Assembly: GCF_002931235.1 (NCBI RefSeq)
Contig: NZ_PSTT01000042.1
Location: 103,956-167,955 of the forward strand
Reading direction: 5' to 3'
DNA: 64,000 nucleotides
Origin: Subtercola sp. Z020
Lineage (GTDB): Bacteria > Actinomycetota > Actinomycetes > Actinomycetales > Microbacteriaceae
Part shown: positions 54,138 to 61,936 of the stretch, one piece after another
How the letters are laid out: each line of letters begins with the position of its first letter
Position numbering within the stretch: the stretch's first letter is position 1
Notes under the pieces: generated by a model
Database searches by the model: none
Seen by the model: the letters and a program-made list of their open reading frames with translations, nothing else
What the model was told of the DNA's origin: nothing
Translations under genes and position numbers: made by a program

Positions 54138-54976
54138 AGGTCGAGTTCCACGAGATGTGTCACAGGAGTCGAACCCTCGAAGAGTTCTGGCTGGGCGTCG
54201 GGATGGAGTGCTGCAATCAGTACGCCGATGTCGGCCGGCTCCGGTTCCCGCCCGATGACGCCAGCCACGACACGGGTCAAGACGCGGGTCGCGGCAGAGG
54301 GGTACGTCGCGTGCAGGGGCGTGCGTGCCATGCCGGGGTGTGCGGCGAAGCTGCGGACTGGGCTTCTAGCGGCGAGGAGGCGACGGTTCAGCTCGACGGC
54401 GAAGAGGACGTTCGCAAGCTTGGAGCGACTGTAGGCGCGACCGGGTGAGTAGTCGCCACTACTGGTGAGGTCGTCGAGATCGAGAGTCGCGCCTGAGTAG
54501 AGGGCGGATGACACGGTGACGACTCGGGCGCGTGCGCTCTGCTCGAGAGCGGGGAGCAGATGTGCGGTGAGGGCGAAGTGTCCCAAGTGGTTCGTTGCGA
54601 ACTGACTCTCGATGCCAGCGTGGTCGTGGAGAAGCGGAACACTGCTGATCCCGGCGTTGAGCACGAGCAGATCCAGGGGTGCTTTGCCGGTGATTGAAGC
54701 GAACCGGTACACAGAATCGGGGTCGATCAGGTCCAGGGGTGCGACGGTGATCCTCCCGGCCGCAAGGCCGTGTTCTGCCGCGAGGCGATCACGCACAGCC
54801 TCCGCCTTGCGGGTGTCGCGGGCTCCGATGACGACGTCGGCGCCGAGGAGCGCGAGGGTTCGGGTGGTTACCAGGCCTAGTCCGCTCGCGCCGCCTGTAA
54901 CGATCGCGCGGCGGCCAGCGAGGCTGGTCAGCTTGCTCAGCGGGTTGGTCAAGCGTGTGCGTGTCGGATGGTCCAT
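53714..54976 (-). CDS. Short-chain dehydrogenase with rearranged C-terminus
   Basis: Open frame of 420 residues; classical SDRs of this kind have about 290-310. TGGASGLGLV cofactor motif, LVLNAGISS, catalytic Ser in VVTVSSALYSG and Tyr-Lys in YSRSKLAN are present. Homology stops near residue 265-275 (ALHPDAQPELFEG); from there the frame has no normal stop and runs antisense through the end of the MFS gene to 53714. The true protein is therefore truncated and fused to a nonsense Arg/Ala/Pro-rich tail. Controlled by the MerR-type promoter at 54983-55013; translation is probably leaderless. Confidence 0.75.
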   Translation of the reverse strand: MDHPTRTRLTNPLSKLTSLAGRRAIVTGGASGLGLVTTRTLALLGADVVIGARDTRKAEAVRDRLAAEHGLAAGRITVAPLDLIDPDSVYRFASITGKAPLDLLVLNAGISSVPLLHDHAGIESQFATNHLGHFALTAHLLPALEQSARARVVTVSSALYSGATLDLDDLTSSGDYSPGRAYSRSKLANVLFAVELNRRLLAARSPVRSFAAHPGMARTPLHATYPSAATRVLTRVVAGVIGREPEPADIGVLIAALHPDAQPELFEGSTPVTHLVELDLHEAVPVNAARRPTRVRASARRPSTAIAPGRMRPSAAASRRAPRMPAPKMATLKATGRKELAMSAFSPPARVRAFCSWGETPPKLTPQSAAAMSIAGVEARPTSSTAPAAANVAADRCRSARGCRSRKTPVRATPPREAMP

Positions 54977-54982
54977 TCTTGA

Positions 54983-55013
54983 AGGGTAAACTCTGACACC
55001 ATGTCAAGGTCAA
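54983..55013 (-). promoter_or_regulatory. MerR-type promoter for the SDR with 19-bp spacer
   Basis: On the minus strand TTGACC (55013-55008) and TACCCT (54988-54983) are separated by exactly 19 bp, the hallmark of MerR-activated promoters, and the spacer holds the imperfect dyad CTTGACA-TGG-TGTCAGAG. The SDR ATG lies about 7 bp after the -10, so the transcript should be leaderless. Confidence 0.7.
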
Positions 55014-55020
55014 TCACACG

Positions 55021-55365
55021 ATGAAAATCGGCGAACTCAGTCGCCGTAGCGGCGTGAGTGCCAGGTCGCTGCGCTACTACGACCAGCGAGGCCTCCTCGC
55101 CGTTCAACGCGAGTCAAACGGTTACCGCGAGTACGACGACTCGACGGTGTCGCGCGCCGAGACTATCCACCTGCTTTTCGGCCTGGGCTTTTCGCGTGAG
55201 GTCGTGCAATCAGTGCTCGCCTGCACCGGCGACGCCCCCGATTCTTCTCACGAAGCACTTGCAGAGCAACTCAAAGATGTGGAATCGGAACTGGCCGAGC
55301 GGATTGAGCGATTCACCAATACGCACCGAAAGATCGTCGCCTTCTTGGAGCAATGGGGGCACTAA
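55021..55365 (+). CDS. MerR-family transcriptional regulator
   Basis: 114 residues. N-terminal MerR winged helix (MKIGELSRRSGVSARSLRYY, then DQRGLLAVQRESNGYREYDD) and a C-terminal coiled-coil dimer helix (LAEQLKDVESELAERIERFT). No ligand domain, as is usual for the short redox/drug-responsive type. Divergent from the SDR; the operator lies between the two genes, so it controls the SDR and itself. Local GC content is lower than in the sugar clusters. Confidence 0.9.
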   Translation: MKIGELSRRSGVSARSLRYYDQRGLLAVQRESNGYREYDDSTVSRAETIHLLFGLGFSREVVQSVLACTGDAPDSSHEALAEQLKDVESELAERIERFTNTHRKIVAFLEQWGH

Positions 55366-55445
55366 GAAATACGCGGGATGACTCTTCCTATTTAGGCAGA
55401 GGATTGGCGTGAAGCAGACCGATCTGGATCGACGGCTACCAGGGC

Positions 55446-55865
55446 TCAGTGATCCGTTTCGATCTTGAACACCACGCATCGGGGTGCGGCGGCTTCGAAA
55501 TCGTCCGGGCCCGCGTTCTCGCCCGCTTCGAAGATTCGGGCGGCTACCTTCCGGCCTTGACTGTGCTGATGCCAGTATGCCCGGAGGATTTGGCCGCGCT
55601 CGTTCTCCGGGAGCTCGACGAAGGTGACCTCTTCTGGTTTTCGACCCTTTTTGATTTCGCCTTTACCCGCTGCGCGGACGTTCTTCACCCATTCCATGCG
55701 TTGACCGGCGACGAGATACCGGGAGCCATTTAGATTGACGATGGAGACGGGCGTTGAACGTCGCTGGCCGCTGACTCGTCCCCGGACCGTCAGGATGCGC
55801 GGAGGCCCGGCGGGGATCCCGATTCCGTTGAGCAGTTTCACTGCGAAGTTGCCGTACTTGAGCAT
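55446..55865 (-). CDS. DUF385/deazaflavin-dependent nitroreductase-family protein, start in doubt
   Basis: 139 residues from ATG 55865. F420H2-dependent oxidoreductase fold (LTVRGRVSGQRRSTPVSIVN, RYLVAGQRMEWVKNVRAAGKGEI). An ATG at 55893 has a strong GGAGG ribosome site and the ATGA coupling with the MarR gene, but it is out of frame by one base because of a run of eight C (minus strand). With seven C the protein would start MKNRPDLPPMLKYGN. Either the tract is variable, the gene is damaged, or translation starts at 55865 without a good ribosome site. Confidence 0.75.
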   Translation of the reverse strand: MLKYGNFAVKLLNGIGIPAGPPRILTVRGRVSGQRRSTPVSIVNLNGSRYLVAGQRMEWVKNVRAAGKGEIKKGRKPEEVTFVELPENERGQILRAYWHQHSQGRKVAARIFEAGENAGPDDFEAAAPRCVVFKIETDH

Positions 55866-55873
55866 GGGGGGGG
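55866..55873. repeat. Homopolymer run of eight G/C at the start of the DUF385 gene
   Basis: GGGGGGGG on the plus strand between the coupled ATG at 55893 and the in-frame ATG at 55865. Length modulo three decides whether the strong upstream start is in frame. Confidence 0.9.
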
Positions 55874-55889
55874 AGATCGGGGCGGTTCT

Positions 55890-56372
55890 TCATTCGTTTT
55901 CCTCCTGGGAAGATCGTTTGTCGTAGATCAAGATGGCGTCGCCAATCGCGTGGAGTACCCGTTGAGTGGTCTCGATGTCATCCGGGTCTATGCCGGCTGC
56001 TGCGTGCTCGGCCCATGGCTTCGCCCGCCGAGTCGCCGAGTCCAGGGCGTCCCGGCCCGTGGAAGTGATCTCCACGAGCTGGGCGCGTTTGTGATGCGGA
56101 TTTGGTTCTAGGGAAACCAGGCCGTCACGTTGGAGATCATTGACGATGCGCTGGACATTTTGACGAGACACTCCCAGGTCGCGAGCGAGCCAAGCTACCG
56201 GGCGTGATGGCCCCACGCCAATGGCCCCGAGGACCTGCCACCGCGCTGACGTCAGTCCGAGGTCGGCCACCAGGCCGTCACCCGAGGCCGACAGCAGATT
56301 GCTGAGCTGAAAGACGCTGAGGATCACATCCTCGAACGGAGAAGAGCGACCTCGAAGTTGCGGAACTTGCAT
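55890..56372 (-). CDS. MarR-family transcriptional regulator
   Basis: 160 residues. Winged helix-turn-helix with recognition helix in WLARDLGVSRQNVQRIVNDLQ and wing LEPNPHHKRAQLVEIT. Ends with its TGA overlapping the ATG at 55893 of the DUF385 reading frame. Probably represses itself and the DUF385 oxidoreductase; the operator is likely the AACTAGTT region upstream. Confidence 0.9.
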   Translation of the reverse strand: MQVPQLRGRSSPFEDVILSVFQLSNLLSASGDGLVADLGLTSARWQVLGAIGVGPSRPVAWLARDLGVSRQNVQRIVNDLQRDGLVSLEPNPHHKRAQLVEITSTGRDALDSATRRAKPWAEHAAAGIDPDDIETTQRVLHAIGDAILIYDKRSSQEENE

Positions 56373-56388
56373 GGCTCACAGGATACGG

Positions 56389-56403
56389 TAACTAGTTGTC
56401 AAT
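56389..56403. promoter_or_regulatory. Candidate MarR operator
   Basis: The palindrome AACTAGTT at 56390-56397, within TTGACAACTAGTTACC on the minus strand, lies 17 bp before the marR start. A TATCCT hexamer follows on the minus strand and could be the -10. Confidence 0.35.
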
Positions 56404-56503
56404 ACGACACCACACTGCCGAATACTGCGATCTGGGCAGTCGCTGAACTTATTTGCCCAGAGACCTGTGCCTATCGGGGATCTACATTCCGCTCGGATAC
56501 GGG

Positions 56504-56533
56504 GTGCCCGTAAGACGGTGGTCTTACGGGCAC
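56504..56533. terminator. Perfect 13-bp stem-loop
   Basis: GTGCCCGTAAGAC and its exact reverse complement flank the tetraloop GGTG. No T-tract follows on either strand, and no gene ends directly at it, so it is either a terminator left from a lost gene or a structural/recombination element. Confidence 0.5.
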
Positions 56534-57126
56534 TCGCGTGACAACTTAAGACGAAGTGCCCGCTGAGGGATCCGCTCAAGCGCGTTCTGCTGCGCGGTGA
56601 GGTCTTGCTCATTTGTTGATACTCGGGCGTACCCGATCAGTAGTTCAGTCATGCCCGCACAATGCGCCTCCGCAATTCGTCCGTCAACTGTCGCGTGCGT
56701 CGCTCAGTTTCTCCCTCACGAGGTGGTTTGCCCGTGTTCGTCCTTCGCCAAGGCGACGAACAACCTCATCCTTGAGCTATGAGGTGGGCGGGGGTTGTGG
56801 CCGCCGTGGTGACAGCTCTCGTCACACGTCTTCTTTCTTTTGGTCTTCAGGTGGGCAGATGCGTCGACTACGCCTCGGGCGCTGGCTAATGCACCACTGG
56901 GCCGATAGCTGGACCAATTGGCTCCTGGGTACTCGCAGGTATCGGCTCGGTAGCGGTCCGGCAAACGCATCAGAATCGTTGTTAGCGAGCCCTACCGTCG
57001 GATGACGCAGCGCGCACGTAGCCTGAGCGCGTGAGGGAATGAGAAGAGAACCAAGTACCGCAACCAGACAGTCGATCAGTACGTGCGGGTCAACGCCCAC
57101 GCGAGCAAGAAGGAGGCGAGTTCGGG

Positions 57127-57603
57127 TTGGGCCGGGCCCGGCCCTGGACAATAGGCGTGGCGTTCTGGATCGTGGTCGCCTCGGCAGCAACGACAATCGT
57201 GAATCTGGCCATTCTGTTGCTGACTTTCATCTGGGCCGCATTCTCCGACCCCACCGAGGCACGGACATTCATGAGTTACGGCCACCTGCAGATACTGCCG
57301 GCTAACTTTTCTCTTGGAGTCACGATCGGCGGTAACGCACTCGTACTTATCATCGCCGGAGTGCTCATGCTGCTCGCGTTTCGGCTGCGGCAGGGCAGTA
57401 ACCGCGCCCGCATCCTGCTGACAATCGTGGGCGCATCACAACTTGTCGAATTCATCTGGACTCCGCGATTCGACGCCCTGTTGCTCGTCCCGCTCGCTGC
57501 TGCCGTCTTCCTAATACTTGTTTGGCTGTCGTCATCAACTCATTTCATACAGCAGTCGAAAGCCGAGCGTTCAACTCCTAAGCCAAAACAGATCACTCAT
57601 TGA
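57127..57603 (+). CDS. Four-helix membrane protein of unknown function
   Basis: 158 residues from TTG 57127, 11 bp after AAGGAGG. Four membrane helices (about residues 8-38, 60-85, 93-112, 118-136) and a polar C-terminal tail. Resembles small uncharacterised actinobacterial membrane proteins; no catalytic motif. Flanked by non-coding DNA on both sides. Confidence 0.7.
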   Translation: MGRARPWTIGVAFWIVVASAATTIVNLAILLLTFIWAAFSDPTEARTFMSYGHLQILPANFSLGVTIGGNALVLIIAGVLMLLAFRLRQGSNRARILLTIVGASQLVEFIWTPRFDALLLVPLAAAVFLILVWLSSSTHFIQQSKAERSTPKPKQITH

Positions 57604-57914
57604 GAGCCCCCGCGTTCAGTTCGATCCCAACTTCGCCCTGCAAACCGTCCGCCTATTCGGCCCCTCTAACAAAAACGGTCAGCATAAGAATCAGCCTCTG
57701 CCAAGGTGTCGCATACGTGCTGTTGATGCCAACCTGCATCCTTACGGAGCCGGATGACTCGTTCTCTCTCGAGAGGCACTTGAGTAAACAATGGTCCTTC
57801 GGGCGCTCGGTAAGTCAGTCAGAGGGGTCTACATCAGATCGATGGCGTTTCCGACCGCCGAAAGTTGAGGTCCTTGGAAGCCCGAAGTGGCTGCCCTAGA
57901 TCGAGTCAAGGGCT
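57604..57914. other. 311-bp gap without a credible gene
   Basis: No reading frame with a ribosome site or family features; no clear hairpin or promoter was found by eye. Confidence 0.5.
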
Positions 57915-58295
57915 CTATGCGGACGGTTCGGCGCTGCCCGCCACTACTTGCCAACGACCCTCGATGATCGACCAAAAGCGGCGGTACATCATGCGAGCCT
58001 CGATGCGGTGGCCTCCATCGAATACGACGATGTCCACGAGCGACGATGTCCGGCCATGACCATCATGTTCCAAAGTTGACCGATGAAGCTCCGACAGCTC
58101 GTCGAATCGTGTTGCGCCCGAGGCATGAGCATCGAGATCGGCTGCACGTCCCATCACTGACTCGCCCGGCAGCTCGAAGGCCAGGCCCTCGTATAGCAAC
58201 TCGCGAAGATGGCTCACGTCGCCAGCGCGCATGGCTTGGTGAAGAGCATCCTGGGCTTGGTCTATGGAGCGCCCTTGATCGTCCCGTGTCGTCAT
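57915..58295 (-). CDS. SnoaL/NTF2-like protein
   Basis: 126 residues. Cone-shaped alpha+beta barrel of the NTF2-like superfamily: helical start DQAQDALHQAMRAGDVSHLR, then LLYEGLAFELPGESVMGRAA and RRFWSIIEGRWQVVAGSAEP. Family members are ketosteroid-isomerase-like enzymes or ligand-binding proteins. No catalytic assignment possible; isolated gene. Confidence 0.78.
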   Translation of the reverse strand: MTTRDDQGRSIDQAQDALHQAMRAGDVSHLRELLYEGLAFELPGESVMGRAADLDAHASGATRFDELSELHRSTLEHDGHGRTSSLVDIVVFDGGHRIEARMMYRRFWSIIEGRWQVVAGSAEPSA

Positions 58296-58701
58296 GTGCC
58301 AAGGGTAGTGTGCCGTTTCCGCAAACTGTGATTGACCCGAAACCGATCAGCTATCGGTTCCCGACGATCATTACAAAGCCCTCGCCATAGACGCGCCGTG
58401 TCACTGAGAGAGGCAAATAGCCGTCCCGATCGCTTTAGACCAGGGTCGAATCGCCAGCACTCCCCGTGCGTATGGCGCGCATTCGAAGCCGTTCCGGTGA
58501 AGGTCCGCCATCCGATCTGGAGATCTTGTTTGTCTAGTCCGCTTTTTCCGAATCGGATCAAGCTGGCCTGTGGCGTATTCCCCCCTGGGGCGCGGCTCGC
58601 GCATAGTTCTTCCGTTGTACGCCGGTCATCGGCCCGTAGCCAGTGCGGTCTAACCCGTCTAGGTTCGTGAGGACTGATTCGGCAGCTTGGGCGGAGGCAA
58701 C
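58296..58701. other. 406-bp gap without a credible gene
   Basis: Only short frames without family resemblance. Contains the ribosome site GGCGGAGG for the broken gene at its right end. Confidence 0.5.
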
Positions 58702-58950
58702 ATGGGAGAAAGCGTTGGAGCCCGCGCAGCCAAGTGGTTGCCGACCAAGTCGTTGAGAGTTGCCCTCGTTGCTTTCGTCGGCCGGTTGATATTTGTTCTG
58801 ATTTAACTCGCTCTAGTCGTAAGCCTTGTTTCCGAGGGCGAAGACTTCGAATGGTGGCGATGGCTGGGAGTCGGACTGGGCTTGTTGCTTTCGATCGGGT
58901 ATCTGATCACGAGCATTTACCTAGCCCGGCTGTACCGCTCGAGGTCATAG
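58702..58950 (+). pseudogene. Small membrane-protein gene broken by an in-frame TAA
   Basis: ATG 58702 follows GGCGGAGG. The frame encodes a basic start, a first membrane helix (LRVALVAFVGRLIFVLI), then TAA at 58804-58806, then continues in the same frame with a second helix (WLGVGLGLLLSIGYLITSIY) and the end RLYRSRS before TAG. Without the TAA it would be an 82-residue two-helix protein. The intact downstream half argues that the nonsense change is recent. Confidence 0.65.
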
Positions 58951-59074
58951 CCCGCCAGGAGTTCCACGACGTGTGGTGTAGGAGCTGAGAAGGCTATGCC
59001 GCAGGACGCCCCGCCTGCACGGCGGTGGTTCAGAACTCACAATGTTCACTTGATTCGACCACAGATCAGGTGTT

Positions 59075-59272
59075 TTAGAACCGGTGGCCGAAGGCAAACA
59101 CTGTACCTACCCCGCCGACTAGGACAAGAGAAACAACGAGGTACCAGCGCGGCGGACGCGTGGGGCCTTTTTCGGGATCTCGCGACTGCTCTCTTACGGC
59201 CCGGATACCAAGCCTCAGACCGATGATAAGGACGGCCAGTCTCGCGAATGCGACGACTTTCCGCCAGTCCAT
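59075..59272 (-). CDS. Putative small two-helix membrane protein
   Basis: 65 residues, two hydrophobic stretches (VVAFARLAVLIIGLRLG and WYLVVSLVLVGGVGTVFAF) joined by a charged loop. A weak TAGGT precedes the ATG. No family recognised; coding status is uncertain. Confidence 0.4.
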   Translation of the reverse strand: MDWRKVVAFARLAVLIIGLRLGIRAVREQSRDPEKGPTRPPRWYLVVSLVLVGGVGTVFAFGHRF

Positions 59273-59332
59273 ATCGTGAACCTACAGGGGTAATGAGTTT
59301 GACGACGAGCAAGGCTGCCCATAGGGGGCACG

Positions 59333-59542
59333 GTGGCTGAGAAGTCAGGCACTGGCAACGGATGGGCACCGATCGTCCTAGCGATCTTCGTAGAAGCAGC
59401 GGCTCTATGGGCCATCCTGCAAAACGAAGAACTTTCCCGCCGAGGCATCCCACTCTGGATCCTTGGCGTTGTTTTCATTCCGTTCGACGTATGGCTCGTG
59501 GTCCGCGGAGTGCGCGGCATTCGCCGCGGCCGTGCAACCTAG
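59333..59542 (+). CDS. Putative small two-helix membrane protein
   Basis: 69 residues from GTG 59333 with AGGGGGCACG just upstream. Helices around GWAPIVLAIFVEAAALWAIL and PLWILGVVFIPFDVWLVV, with a basic C-terminus RGIRRGRAT. No family recognised. Divergent from the small gene at 59075. Confidence 0.5.
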   Translation: MAEKSGTGNGWAPIVLAIFVEAAALWAILQNEELSRRGIPLWILGVVFIPFDVWLVVRGVRGIRRGRAT

Positions 59543-59743
59543 GATCAGGACGCAGGAGGAGAAGGCCTGACCTTTTGACTGGACGGCTAGCACGACCGTC
59601 GACCGCGACAGTCTTCTGCTACAGGTCCCTGGATCGGGGATGTCCTTCATTGAGTCGTATCTGATAGTTTCTGGATGTTCGCCTTGATCCCCACGCACGG
59701 CGCACGTCCGGTTTTCGGGGTGGGTGAGCTGGAGACAACAATC

Positions 59744-60763
59744 ATGACCGCATCTGTGCGCCGCAAACTTCTGATCATCCCGATCGCAGCCGTCATCGGG
59801 TTCGGCAGCGTTCTCGGGGCCGGAGCCGCCGCGTTCGCCGACGAATCTGCAACTCCCTCCGCCACAGCCACAGCCGAACCGACACCGACACCGACGCCGA
59901 CGACCACTCCGGAGCCGACCGGCACACCGACTCCTGGGCCAACCGACAGCCCGGCACCGGTTCCGACGGAGATCGACCTGGTCATCCCGGTGGCCGGGAA
60001 ACCCGCTATCGCGCGCAGCGTCGTGTTCGGCGGCACTGCGCCAGCCGGCGCTGTCATCACGGTCACCGACAAAGACAAGACCGTCCTCGGCACGACCACC
60101 GTCGGGGAACTGAACACGTTCGCGATCATCTACGACTACCCGGATGACGCCACCAGTAAGCAGACCGTGAGCGTGACCGGGACTCTCGACGGTATAGAAT
60201 TGAACACCGTCAAGAGATCCTTCACCCTCCCCGAGCAGAACCTCCCCGCACCCGTGATCACCACTCCCGTAGCCGGATCCACCGTCTACGGCGACCAGGT
60301 CACCTTCACCGGAACCGGCACTCCCGGAAAAAACGTCGTCGTTCTCGCGCTCCCCACCTCGGTGCTGAACGCCGCCGGTGACACCCTCAAAGCGAAGGCT
60401 GCTCCGGAGCCCATGAACCCCGCCGACCCGATCATCGTCGGGCAGGACGGCAACTGGACTGTGACCGTCAAAGCCACGCCGAACGACTACACCGCCACCG
60501 CGGTGCTCGCCGACGTCGACGACAACGGCCAAATCGTTTCCCTGCTCTCTGACCCGTCCGCTGCGGTGCAGTTCGTCCTCGCCGCGACCCCCGTCGCACC
60601 CGTCGTCATCGTGACCCCCGCACCGACTCCGACCCCGGCCGCGGCGTCCGGCCACCAGCTGGCGAACACCGGCCTCGACACCGTCGGCATCATCGCCGCC
60701 GCCGGCCTGCTCAGCCTCACCGGTCTCACCCTCGTCGTCGCTCGTCGCCGGGAAAACGCTTGA
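59744..60763 (+). CDS. Cell-wall-anchored surface protein with LANTG sorting signal
   Basis: 339 residues. Signal peptide (about 1-38, ending GAGAAAFA), a Pro/Thr-rich stalk of TPTPT-type repeats (about 45-80), two or so bacterial Ig-like segments (PVAGKPAIARSVVFGGTAPA, PVAGSTVYGDQVTFTGTGTP), and a C-terminal sorting signal LANTG followed by a hydrophobic helix and the basic tail RRREN. LAXTG motifs are used by class E sortases in actinobacteria. ATG 59744 follows CTGGAGAC; the frame upstream is open but lacks a signal. Confidence 0.82.
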   Translation: MTASVRRKLLIIPIAAVIGFGSVLGAGAAAFADESATPSATATAEPTPTPTPTTTPEPTGTPTPGPTDSPAPVPTEIDLVIPVAGKPAIARSVVFGGTAPAGAVITVTDKDKTVLGTTTVGELNTFAIIYDYPDDATSKQTVSVTGTLDGIELNTVKRSFTLPEQNLPAPVITTPVAGSTVYGDQVTFTGTGTPGKNVVVLALPTSVLNAAGDTLKAKAAPEPMNPADPIIVGQDGNWTVTVKATPNDYTATAVLADVDDNGQIVSLLSDPSAAVQFVLAATPVAPVVIVTPAPTPTPAAASGHQLANTGLDTVGIIAAAGLLSLTGLTLVVARRRENA

Positions 60764-61115
60764 CTGTCAGCTGTGGCTGAAGATCCGCTTTATCGAAGTG
60801 GATAGAGCGCTCTAAAGCTCGTAAAGCTCTTCGGGTCCGTGGTTGAACTGAATGACCCGTTCAGGGGATCGGGTTCGCTGTTTGGGGTGTCTCTAGACGC
60901 AAAGGTCCCGAGAGACAGTCGACCAGCGCGCGACCAGCCGGGTGGATGCAGAGCGCCACATATCGGGTGAGATGTCGCTCCGTCGCCCCAAGAACCCGCA
61001 AAACTCGGCTGAGGGGAATCATCATCAACTGAACCGCAGGTCGGTCGGAACACAATTTACGGGGTCGCAGTCCCCGCTCGCGCGATCGTGTGCGAGCTGA
61101 TGCAAAGGGGCTGCA
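60764..61115. other. 352-bp gap without a credible gene
   Basis: Holds the stem-loop at 60786-60809 at its left end and the ribosome site AAAGGGG for the gene at 61116 at its right end. No coding frame with support in between. Confidence 0.5.
60786..60809 (+). terminator. Stem-loop after the surface-protein gene
   Basis: CGCTTTATC and GATAGAGCG pair over nine positions (one G-U) around the 6-base loop GAAGTG, 22 bp after the stop. No long T-run follows. Confidence 0.45.
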
Positions 61116-61913
61116 ATGACCGGTTTCTCGATACAGGTGAACCCTTTCCGTGAGCACCACCGGCACGCAGACGCGAAGACCGGGGGGCGACACCAGAGGC
61201 CGAAGCATGCTGAACCTCGACAAGGTGTTCAGTCTGTAGGACGGAAGCCTTTCGGGTTGGCGCTGCTGCTGCTGGCGGTGGCCGTCGTTGCGATGGTCGC
61301 ACTGTGGGCACCGATGTTCGGCGCCTCGCCCATCGTCGCGCTCGAGGGCGGTGCGGAGGTCGACACGGGGAGCAGTGTTGCCGTGGGCGTGCCCACGGCC
61401 GCTCCAGCAGCGGAGGATGTGGGGCCGGTTGCCAGGGACGCCGCTCCCGCCGCGACTGCGGTGCAACTCGCTGCGGCCCGCACATTCGCCGGAAGCCAGC
61501 TGGCGGGCAACACAGCACTCACGCTCTCTGCGACGGCCCGCGAACTGTTGGTCATGGGCCGGGTAGATGCCCGCGGCATCCTGAGCCTCGGGCAGTACCT
61601 CGGGCAGACGCAACTGACCGTCGCCGACTTTCCAGCCGTCGAGACGGGCATCGGGGCCGGTGAGGCGCGTCGCCAGATTCTGCTGACCGGCCTGGCGGGG
61701 GTGCCGCTCGGCATCGGGGAGGCGGCCCCTGGCGGCAGGTCCGCAGACACAATGGCCCCGGATGCCGCCGCAGCCTCCGTCGGGGTGTGGTTCGAGAGTT
61801 TGAGCGCTCCCGTCAACGTGGAGTCGGTCATCCGCACCCCAGCGGGTGTGCTGGTGACATTCGCACCGGGAGAGCCCCCGTTGATGCTCCCGTCTCCCCC
61901 GCCGTCCCTCTGA
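61116..61913 (+). CDS. Single-pass membrane protein of unknown function, sortase-operon member
   Basis: 265 residues. Basic, His-rich cytoplasmic start (about 1-45), one membrane helix (FGLALLLLAVAVVAMVALWA), then an Ala/Val-rich extracellular part with a mixed segment FAGSQLAGNTALTLSATARE and a Pro-rich end. AAAGGGG lies before ATG 61116. I do not recognise the extracellular part. Located directly before the DUF4397 and class F sortase genes, so a cell-surface role is inferred. Confidence 0.72.
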   Translation: MTGFSIQVNPFREHHRHADAKTGGRHQRPKHAEPRQGVQSVGRKPFGLALLLLAVAVVAMVALWAPMFGASPIVALEGGAEVDTGSSVAVGVPTAAPAAEDVGPVARDAAPAATAVQLAAARTFAGSQLAGNTALTLSATARELLVMGRVDARGILSLGQYLGQTQLTVADFPAVETGIGAGEARRQILLTGLAGVPLGIGEAAPGGRSADTMAPDAAAASVGVWFESLSAPVNVESVIRTPAGVLVTFAPGEPPLMLPSPPPSL

Positions 61914-61936
61914 CGACCAAGAGAAAGAGAACCGTC

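Larger units (their letters stand above)
56373..57126. other. 754-bp gap without a credible gene
   Basis: Reading frames here are short, lack ribosome sites and show no recognisable motif. The only clear structures are the marR operator region at the left end and the 13-bp hairpin at 56504-56533. Base composition is lower in GC than the flanking catabolic clusters. Confidence 0.6.

Noticed and set aside
54160..54180. T-arm-like GAGGGTTCGACTCC on the minus strand
   Set aside because: The flanking bases do not form a T-stem or acceptor stem, so no tRNA can be drawn.
54134..54448. 104-codon plus-strand frame after the MFS gene
   Set aside because: Overlaps the well-supported SDR coding part antisense and shows no ribosome site or motif.
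56376..57005. Several 60-130 codon frames in the gap after marR
   Set aside because: No ribosome site, no hydrophobic or domain pattern, conflicting frames on both strands.
54143..58990. Similar ~30-base segments at 54143-54172 and 58959-58988 (both beginning GAGTTCCACGA), each near a gene end
   Set aside because: About 22 of 30 bases match; pairs of this quality are expected by chance among all comparisons in 64 kb, and no third copy was found.
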